Positions 5,048 to 9,631 of a stretch of DNA of 9,631 nucleotides are shown here, piece by piece. A program made the translations under genes and the position numbers. Position 1 is the stretch's first letter. Each line of letters begins with the position of its first letter. The notes beneath the pieces were generated by a model. That model worked only from the letters and a program-made list of their open reading frames with translations. It made no database searches and had not been told where the DNA came from. Origin of the DNA: Methanomassiliicoccaceae archaeon UBA480 (lineage in GTDB: Archaea; Thermoplasmatota; Thermoplasmata; Methanomassiliicoccales; Methanomethylophilaceae); assembly GCA_002506425.1 (NCBI GenBank), contig DAXO01000076.1, positions 1 through 9,631 of the forward strand. The letters are read 5' to 3'.

Positions 5048-6541
5048 GTGACAGATTTCGATTTCGCGGCCGAAGGGCTCGTCTCGGACAGGCTCGGCAT
5101 CCGCGAAGGCTGGGTTACGGCCTCCGGCGGCAGGATCGTCGGCATGGGCTCCGGATCCTGCCCCGCGGATCCGGACGTCAGAGGATTCATCCTCGCCGAC
5201 GTCCTGAACATGCATACGCACTGCGCCGACTACGGGCTGCGGATACCTCCGGGGATCTCGCTGCAGGACCTCGTGGCACCTCCGGACGGACTCAAGCACA
5301 GGTATCTCCGCGAGACGCCCCCGGAGATCATCGGATCTTCGATGAGGAGATTCTCCGACGCATCGCGCTCCGGCGGATCTGTAGGATTCGTGGACTTCAG
5401 AGAAGGGGGCGCGGATGGATGCAGACTGCTCAGAGCCAGCTCACCCGATGCCGTCATCCTGGGAAGGCCCGTCTCCCCCGAATTCGATCCGGAGGAGATA
5501 GACGCCATACTCGAGACGGCGGACGGGATAGGCATATCCAGCATATCCGACATGGACCACGGCTACATCGAGAAGGTGGCGGACGTCGTCCGCGAGCGCC
5601 GGATGATCTTCGCCATTCATGCCAGCGAGCGCATCCGCGAGGACATCGACTTCGTGCTGTCCCTCGATCCGGCATTCGTCGTCCACATGTGCGAGGCGAC
5701 AGATTCGGACATAGCCAAATGCGCCGAGGCGGAGGTACCGATCGTCGTCTGTCCGACCTCGAACGCCTACTTCGGCAAGGTCCCTCCGATAGAGAGGGCG
5801 CTGGCCGTCGGCGCCGACCTAGCTATTGGGACCGACAACGGGATGCTCTGCGAGCCGGACATGATTTCCGAGGCCGCCGCTTTCGCCGGCCGTCTGGGGC
5901 CAGGCGACGACAGGACTCAGGCCCTTCGCGCGCTTGCGCGCGTTACTGGGAAGATATTAAATGCAGTCGAAAGCAATCATCCGTCAACAGGTCCGGGACC
6001 GGTAACGGTGCTCCCCGCGCCGGATTTGGATGCGGGGACGGCGTTGAAGAACCGGGATTCACGGATCCGTCTGGAAGAGGAGGTTCAGAAGAATGTCGTT
6101 CAAGAACATACTCGTGCCGACCGACGGAAGCGAATACACCAAGGCAGCGGTCAAGAAGGCGATGGAACTCGCGAAGCTCGCAGGCGGGAAGATCACCGCC
6201 CTCTACGTTCTGGACCAGACCATCCTGACCAACATGCCGATGGACACCGCCGTCATGAACGTATACAACACCCTCGAGAAGGAGGGGAAGACCGCCGTGG
6301 ACTACGTCCGCGACCTCGGAGCCCAGGAGGGCGTCGAGGTGGAGCTCTCCATCAAGGAAGGCACCCCGTTCAAGGTCATCCTCGACGAGTCGCCCAAGTA
6401 CGACATAATCGTCATGGGCACCCTCGGCAGGACCGGCATGTCCAAGCTCCTGATGGGAAGCGTCGCCGAGAGGGTCGTCAGAGCATCGCAGTGCCCCGTC
6501 ATGGTCGTAAGAGCCCCGGAGGCATCGAACTAAATGAGTAA
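5048..6541 (+). CDS. Metal-dependent amidohydrolase (cytosine deaminase/TRZ-ATZ-like); open frame runs on through uspA
   Basis: Starts at GTG behind a TATA box. The amidohydrolase metal site is complete: H56-T-H58, H191 in IHASE, H213 and D263 in GTDN, with E194 and CPTSN (235-239) as in the deaminase branch. Segment DLVAPPDGLKHR (74-85) and DFREGG (116-121) mark an archaeal clade of unknown substrate; hydrolytic deamination of a heterocycle or nucleoside is the family expectation. The recognisable domain ends near residue 330-350 (PGPVTVLPAPDL, then RIRLEEEVQKN). After that the frame passes through the entire uspA gene in another phase and yields an arginine-, glycine- and histidine-rich tail with no family look, giving 497 residues in total. 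A normal protein of about 350 residues with a lost stop or a sequence error near 6085-6115 is the likely explanation. Confidence 0.75.
   Translation: MTDFDFAAEGLVSDRLGIREGWVTASGGRIVGMGSGSCPADPDVRGFILADVLNMHTHCADYGLRIPPGISLQDLVAPPDGLKHRYLRETPPEIIGSSMRRFSDASRSGGSVGFVDFREGGADGCRLLRASSPDAVILGRPVSPEFDPEEIDAILETADGIGISSISDMDHGYIEKVADVVRERRMIFAIHASERIREDIDFVLSLDPAFVVHMCEATDSDIAKCAEAEVPIVVCPTSNAYFGKVPPIERALAVGADLAIGTDNGMLCEPDMISEAAAFAGRLGPGDDRTQALRALARVTGKILNAVESNHPSTGPGPVTVLPAPDLDAGTALKNRDSRIRLEEEVQKNVVQEHTRADRRKRIHQGSGQEGDGTREARRREDHRPLRSGPDHPDQHADGHRRHERIQHPREGGEDRRGLRPRPRSPGGRRGGALHQGRHPVQGHPRRVAQVRHNRHGHPRQDRHVQAPDGKRRREGRQSIAVPRHGRKSPGGIELNE
5927..5942. repeat. GC-only inverted repeat within the amidohydrolase 3' end
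   Basis: CGCGCGC and GCGCGCG are perfect 7-bp arms around TT, 11 nt upstream of a TATA-like sequence. It encodes part of RALARV, so it may simply reflect alanine/arginine codons, or it may be an operator or hairpin for a uspA promoter. Confidence 0.4.
5954..5962 (+). promoter_or_regulatory. Possible internal TATA box for uspA
   Basis: ATATTAAAT stands out in GC-rich coding sequence. A start near 5985 would leave a leader of about 108 nt before uspA, long for this window, so confidence is low. Confidence 0.35.
6079..6084 (+). promoter_or_regulatory. Shine-Dalgarno for the universal stress protein gene
   Basis: GGAGGT with 8 nt to the ATG at 6093. It lies inside the amidohydrolase frame and shows that the UspA frame, not the overlapping one, is the intended message from 6093 on. 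Confidence 0.6.
6093..6533 (+). CDS. Universal stress protein (UspA family), 146 aa
   Basis: A single UspA alpha/beta domain of normal length. It begins with the family strand NILVPTDGSE (D11), and near the C-terminus has the full nucleotide-binding signature G-x2-G-x9-G-S: G109, G112, G122 and S123, followed by VAERVVRASQCPVMVVR. Members with this motif bind ATP and usually form cytoplasmic dimers that modulate stress or energy responses. The Shine-Dalgarno site is GGAGGT at 6079-6084. The stop codon TAA abuts the ATG of the four-CBS gene with no gap, so the two are certainly co-transcribed. The amidohydrolase frame runs through this gene in a different phase; codon use (GTC, CTC, ATC, AAG) clearly favours the UspA frame. 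Confidence 0.9.
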   Translation: MSFKNILVPTDGSEYTKAAVKKAMELAKLAGGKITALYVLDQTILTNMPMDTAVMNVYNTLEKEGKTAVDYVRDLGAQEGVEVELSIKEGTPFKVILDESPKYDIIVMGTLGRTGMSKLLMGSVAERVVRASQCPVMVVRAPEASN

Positions 6542-7379
6542 GATCGTAGCGGACGTCATGTCCACGGCCCCCATAGTCGTGGAGGTCCCCGGTTCCCGCG
6601 CTGACGCGATCAACATAATGGTGAGGCAGGGCCTCACCGGCCTTCCAGTCGTCCGCGCGACCGACGGGAAGCTGATGGGCGTCGTCTCCAGAAGGGACCT
6701 GTTCAGGAACTTCGAGGAGCAGCAGCTCTCGCTCATCATGAAGAAGGGCTGCATGACCACCACCCCCGACACGCCGGTCGAGGACGTCGCCAAGGTCTTC
6801 AGCACCCACAGGATCCACAGGCTGCCCGTCGTCGAGGACGGGAGGCTCATAGGGATCGTCACACCCACTGATCTCCTGAAGATCGTCAAGGATCTCAAGA
6901 CCGACATGGTCGCCCAGGACGTCATCCGCACGACCTGCGTCACCGCCTGGGAAGAGGAGCCCCTCTCCTACACCATCCCCGCGATGAGGATCAGCGACGT
7001 CCCCGCCGTCCCCGTTCTGGACAGCCATGGGAAGCTCACAGGCATCCTGACCGACAGGGACCTTTTCAGCGACCAGGCCAAGAACGCCGACGCGCTGAAG
7101 GAGCTCGGCATCGCCGACATAGGCAACATGGCAGGAGCCAGGAACGTGCTGCCGCTGTTCTTCTCGGCCACCGACAGGTACCTGAACGACGACCGCAAGG
7201 TCTGCGACGTGATGGTCAGGAACCCGTATTCCGTGTTCAAGAAGACCAACCTGTCCGAGATCGCGAAGACGATGCTCGCGAACGACTACGGCCAGGTCCC
7301 GGTCCACGGGAACAAGGACGAGCTCCTCGGCATGATTTATGATGTGGATGTCATTTGCGCCATAACGGGATCCAAATGA
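6534..7379 (+). CDS. Four-CBS-domain protein, 281 aa
   Basis: Two pairs of CBS domains (Bateman modules) make up the whole protein: domain 1 about residues 4-62 (DVMSTAPIVVEV, then GLPVVRATDGKLMGVVSRRDL), domain 2 about 68-123 (HRLPVVEDGRLIGIVTPTDLL), domain 3 about 126-182 (PAVPVLDSHGKLTGILTDRDLF) and domain 4 about 223-280 (VCDVMVRNPYSVF, then QVPVHGNKDELLGMIYDVDV). The linker between domains 3 and 4 is longer than the others. CBS pairs bind AMP, ATP, SAM or similar ligands; no enzymatic or DNA-binding domain is attached, so it would act as a sensor on a partner. It starts directly after the uspA stop (GGAGG at 6518-6522 upstream) and its TGA overlaps the glyS ATG (ATGA). The ligand is not readable. 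Confidence 0.88.
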   Translation: MSKIVADVMSTAPIVVEVPGSRADAINIMVRQGLTGLPVVRATDGKLMGVVSRRDLFRNFEEQQLSLIMKKGCMTTTPDTPVEDVAKVFSTHRIHRLPVVEDGRLIGIVTPTDLLKIVKDLKTDMVAQDVIRTTCVTAWEEEPLSYTIPAMRISDVPAVPVLDSHGKLTGILTDRDLFSDQAKNADALKELGIADIGNMAGARNVLPLFFSATDRYLNDDRKVCDVMVRNPYSVFKKTNLSEIAKTMLANDYGQVPVHGNKDELLGMIYDVDVICAITGSK

Positions 7380-9088
7380 ACGACAAGGAATCGAACGTCA
7401 ACGCAGCCGACCTCATGTCCCTCTGCAAGCGCAGGGGATTCATCTGGCCCTCCTTCGAGATATACGGCGGAGTGGCGGGCATGTACGACTACGGTCCTCT
7501 GGGATGCTCTCTGAGGAACAACATCGTGGACGTATGGCGCGCCATCTACAAGGGCCGCGAGGGATTCATCGAGATCGACTCCGAGACCGTCAACCCCAGG
7601 GAGGTCTTCAAGGCCTCCGGGCACGTCGACGAGTTCTCCGACTACATCACGTACTGCACGAAATGCCAGGCCCCCTTCAGGGCCGATCATCTGGTCAAGG
7701 AGTTCTTCGAGAACGCCGACGTACTCGGACCGAAGGAGCTGGAGCAGGCGTTCATCGACCACGATGTCAAATGCCCCGAATGCGGCGGGGAGCTCGGCCC
7801 GGTGGACGAGTTCAACCTGATGTTCAAGACCAACATCGGCCCGGGATCCAACCGCGTGGGATACATGAGGCCCGAGACCGCCCAGGGCATATTCGTGAAC
7901 TATCAGAACCTCTACCGCTACAACAGGGAGAAGATGCCCATGGGCGTCATCCAGACCGGCAGGGGATACCGCAACGAGATCGCGCCCCGCCAGGGCATGA
8001 TCCGCATGAGGGAGTTCAACATGATGGAGGTCGAGCTCTTCGTCGACCCCGACGACAAGGACTGGCCCAGGTTCAAGGACATCGAGAACGAGGAGATCGA
8101 CCTCGTGCCCAACACCGGCGTCGGCATGATCACGACCACGGTCGGAAAGGCCGTAGAGGACGGCATCATCGCCAACCGCGTCCTCGCCTACTTCGTGTAC
8201 ACGACGAGGCAGCTCCTCGTTAGGCTCGGAGTGGATCCCAAGAGGCTCAGGTTCAGACAGCACGACAAGGACGAGATGGCCCACTACGCGGCGGACTGCT
8301 GGGACGCCGAGGCGCTCCTGTCCTACGGGTGGACGGAGATCACCGGGATCGCCGACAGGGGATGCTGGGACCTCTCCAGGCATGCCGAGTACTCCGGTGC
8401 GGACCTCACGCACTTCAAGAGGTTCGACGAGCCGAAGGAGGTGGAGGTCGACAAGGTCAGGGCCAAGCACAAGGCCCTCGGACCCGAGTTCAAGGGCAAG
8501 GCCAAGGACATCGCCGCCGCCATGGAGACCAAGACCCCCTCCGACGTGAAGGACGGGAAGCTCACGGTGACCGTCGACGGAGAGGACATCGTCCTCGACG
8601 ACAGGTTCTTCGAGATCGCCAAGGTCAAGGAGAAGATCACCGGGGAGCGCGTCATCCCCCATGTCATCGAGCCCTCCCACGGCTTGGACAGGATATTCTA
8701 CACGGTTCTCGAGCACTCCTACTCGCACAGCGACGAGGAGGACTACACCGTCCTGAGGCTCAAGCCCGAGGTCGCCCCCATCAAGGTCGGAGTGTTCCCC
8801 CTGATGGAGAAGGACGGCCTCGACGACCTCGCCCGCAGGATCTACGAAGGCGTCCACTCCCACAGGGTCGAGGCGTACTACGACGGGTCCGGAACCATCG
8901 GGAAGAGATACGCCCGCATGGACGAGATCGGTACCCCCTGGTGCATAACCGTCGACTACGACTCCCTCCAGGAAGGCACAGTCACCATCAGGGACAGGGA
9001 TTCGAAGGAGCAGAAGCGCATCGCCGTGGATGATGTGCCTACTGTGATCGACTCCCTCATAGCTGGAAAGCCCTTCGCACAGCTTTGA
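7376..9088 (+). CDS. glyS: Glycyl-tRNA synthetase, archaeal/eukaryotic homodimeric type, 570 aa
   Basis: This class II synthetase attaches glycine to tRNA-Gly using ATP. Visible parts: N-terminal LCKRRGFIWPSFEIYGGVAGMYDYGPLG (residues 14-41, the family signature before motif 1), a zinc-type insert with C94/C97 and C133/C136, motif 2 starting G195-R-G-Y-R199-N-E201 followed by RQGMIRMREF, motif 3 H435-G-L-D-R439, and a C-terminal anticodon-binding domain from about 460 (APIKVGVFPLMEKDGL, then TPWCITVDYD). Length and all motifs are normal and complete. The start ATG at 7376 overlaps the stop of the four-CBS gene; the in-frame TTG at 7355 only adds residues encoded inside that gene. It closes the uspA-CBS-glyS run. 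Identity is secure; the symbol for this archaeal form is by convention. Confidence 0.96.
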   Translation: MNDKESNVNAADLMSLCKRRGFIWPSFEIYGGVAGMYDYGPLGCSLRNNIVDVWRAIYKGREGFIEIDSETVNPREVFKASGHVDEFSDYITYCTKCQAPFRADHLVKEFFENADVLGPKELEQAFIDHDVKCPECGGELGPVDEFNLMFKTNIGPGSNRVGYMRPETAQGIFVNYQNLYRYNREKMPMGVIQTGRGYRNEIAPRQGMIRMREFNMMEVELFVDPDDKDWPRFKDIENEEIDLVPNTGVGMITTTVGKAVEDGIIANRVLAYFVYTTRQLLVRLGVDPKRLRFRQHDKDEMAHYAADCWDAEALLSYGWTEITGIADRGCWDLSRHAEYSGADLTHFKRFDEPKEVEVDKVRAKHKALGPEFKGKAKDIAAAMETKTPSDVKDGKLTVTVDGEDIVLDDRFFEIAKVKEKITGERVIPHVIEPSHGLDRIFYTVLEHSYSHSDEEDYTVLRLKPEVAPIKVGVFPLMEKDGLDDLARRIYEGVHSHRVEAYYDGSGTIGKRYARMDEIGTPWCITVDYDSLQEGTVTIRDRDSKEQKRIAVDDVPTVIDSLIAGKPFAQL

Positions 9089-9102
9089 GTATTTAATACT
9101 CA
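9086..9102. terminator. 17-bp palindrome overlapping the glyS stop codon
   Basis: TGAGTATTTAATACTCA has perfect 8-bp arms around one T, and its first three bases are the glyS TGA. A pyrimidine-rich stretch (9115-9133, cttcttcccgcttctc) follows. Termination or an operator with an embedded AT-rich core are both possible; strand use is unclear. Confidence 0.45.
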
Positions 9103-9135
9103 CGGTTGCAATCAAACTTCTTCCCGCTTCTCGCA

Positions 9136-9164
9136 GGCGGCCGCCCCGGAATCTGCGGATTCCG
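9136..9164. repeat. Two adjacent inverted repeats in the glyS-CBS intergenic region
   Basis: GGCGGCCGCC (9136-9145) is a perfect 10-bp palindrome. Immediately after it, CGGAATC and GATTCCG (9147-9153 and 9158-9164) form a 7-bp stem with loop TGCG. They lie about 40-70 bp upstream of the TATA box at 9204, in the 157-bp gap 9089-9245, which otherwise shows no gene. Confidence 0.45.
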
Positions 9165-9203
9165 AGGGCATTTCTCCGCAATACGCATATTCCAGGCAAC
9201 CTG

Positions 9204-9210
9204 TTATATG
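9204..9210 (+). promoter_or_regulatory. TATA box for the last CBS gene
   Basis: TTATATG predicts a start near 9233, giving a leader of about 13 nt that still contains the Shine-Dalgarno GAGGTG (9235-9240), 5 nt before the TTG start. Confidence 0.5.
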
Positions 9211-9245
9211 TGTGACATGCAGATTCTTCATCCAGAGGTGTAAAA

Positions 9246-9631
9246 TTGGGCGTAAAAGACCTAGAGGACCTGAAGAAGCTGGCCATGCTGAGATCGCAGA
9301 TCGACGGCATATCTGTCCAGAACATCATGTCTACCGAGTTCCCCACAGTGTCCTCGGACGAACGCATCGCGGATGTTCTCGCGGTGATGAAGGAATCCAC
9401 TTACCAGGACGTCCCCGTGGTGGATGACGGTGAATACATCGGTATGGTGAGTTACGCATCAATCCTCAGAAAGAAGAGCGTCACCCTGGATGCCAAGGCC
9501 AAGGGATTCGTGAAGAGCCTCCCTACCGTCTCTACGGACATGGAGATCACGAAGATCGCCGAGATGATGGTCTCCACGAACAGCAGGCAGCTGCCCGTCG
9601 TCGTCGGGAAGAAGGTCACCGGCATCATCGA
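9246..9631 (+). CDS. CBS-domain protein, 3' part beyond the window
   Basis: The frame opens with TTG at 9246, 5 nt after GAGGTG, and stays open to the window edge (128 codons and a partial one). A charged N-terminal helix (VKDLEDLKKLAMLRSQIDG) leads into a first CBS domain from about residue 24 (VQNIMSTEFPTVSS, then DVPVVDDGEYIGMVSYASIL). A second begins near residue 86 (FVKSLPTVSTDMEITKIAE, then RQLPVVVGKKVTGII) and is cut by the edge. It is distinct in sequence from the four-CBS protein upstream. Family knowledge says adenine-nucleotide or SAM sensing; whether an output domain follows cannot be seen. It has its own promoter, so it is a separate transcript from glyS. Confidence 0.85.
   Translation, partial: MGVKDLEDLKKLAMLRSQIDGISVQNIMSTEFPTVSSDERIADVLAVMKESTYQDVPVVDDGEYIGMVSYASILRKKSVTLDAKAKGFVKSLPTVSTDMEITKIAEMMVSTNSRQLPVVVGKKVTGII

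Noticed and set aside
5943..7307. Long minus-strand open frame opposite uspA and the four-CBS gene
   Set aside because: Same mirror effect of GC-rich coding sequence; no family signature, while the plus strand has complete UspA and CBS motifs.
7355..7375. TTG start at 7355 for glyS
   Set aside because: It adds seven residues encoded inside the four-CBS gene; ATG 7376 gives the standard ATGA overlap and family-like N-terminus.
7337..9400. Very long minus-strand open frame opposite glyS (687 codons)
   Set aside because: It mirrors the codon structure of glyS, has low-complexity Val/Asp/Leu/Gly composition, and the glyS strand carries every synthetase motif.
1..9631. CRISPR array, tRNA genes, insertion sequence ends or attachment sites
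   Set aside because: No regularly spaced repeats, no cloverleaf-like sequence with a TTCRANYC box, and no transposase or paired terminal inverted repeats were seen by eye.

Overview
The window looks like a stretch of a GC-rich archaeal chromosome. Glycyl-tRNA synthetase is the archaeal/eukaryotic single-chain type, several genes start about 27-37 nt downstream of a clear TATA box (leaderless or nearly so), and single-copy UspA, CBS-domain, PAS, YdbC/PC4 and zinc-ribbon genes are packed as in Thermoplasmata-type genomes. A methanogen of the Methanomassiliicoccales is my best guess from gene style. No methanogenesis marker is present, so that is inference.

Layout. 6-1181 (+): a chimeric gene with a GntR winged-helix N-terminus joined to the C-terminal part of an AAA-ATPase-like/PD-(D/E)XK nuclease protein that has lost its ATPase domain. 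1212-2412 (+): a two-gene operon, a YdbC/PC4-like ssDNA-binding protein followed by a helical-repeat protein with a zinc ribbon. 2476-2652 (+): a 58-residue CxxC-x17-CxxC zinc-ribbon protein, ending in a hairpin that faces a convergent minus-strand set. 3421-2700 (-): a 32-residue one-helix membrane peptide, a split-barrel flavin (PPOX-like) protein and a two-helix membrane protein. 3830-3447 (-): a stand-alone cysteine-rich PAS protein. It diverges from 4044-4982 (+), a thioredoxin-reductase-like flavoprotein without the CxxC pair, best read as a YumC-type ferredoxin-NADP reductase; a 15-bp palindrome lies between the two. 5048-6541 (+): a metal-dependent amidohydrolase whose reading frame fails to close and runs through the whole next gene. 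6093-9088 (+): a tight run of UspA, a four-CBS protein and glyS. 9246-end (+): a second CBS protein cut by the window edge.

How the genes may work together. The PAS/reductase/PPOX-like block suggests redox sensing and flavin chemistry. The UspA-CBS-glyS run places two probable adenine-nucleotide-binding proteins directly upstream of an ATP-consuming tRNA synthetase. These functional links are inference from position.

The oddest features are: the chimeric first gene with an 8-nt direct repeat at its joint; three genes whose start or stop looks missing but would be restored by a single T in place of C; a G-quadruplex motif sitting between a TATA box and its predicted start site; and the amidohydrolase frame that swallows uspA. 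No tRNA, rRNA, CRISPR array or complete insertion sequence was seen.
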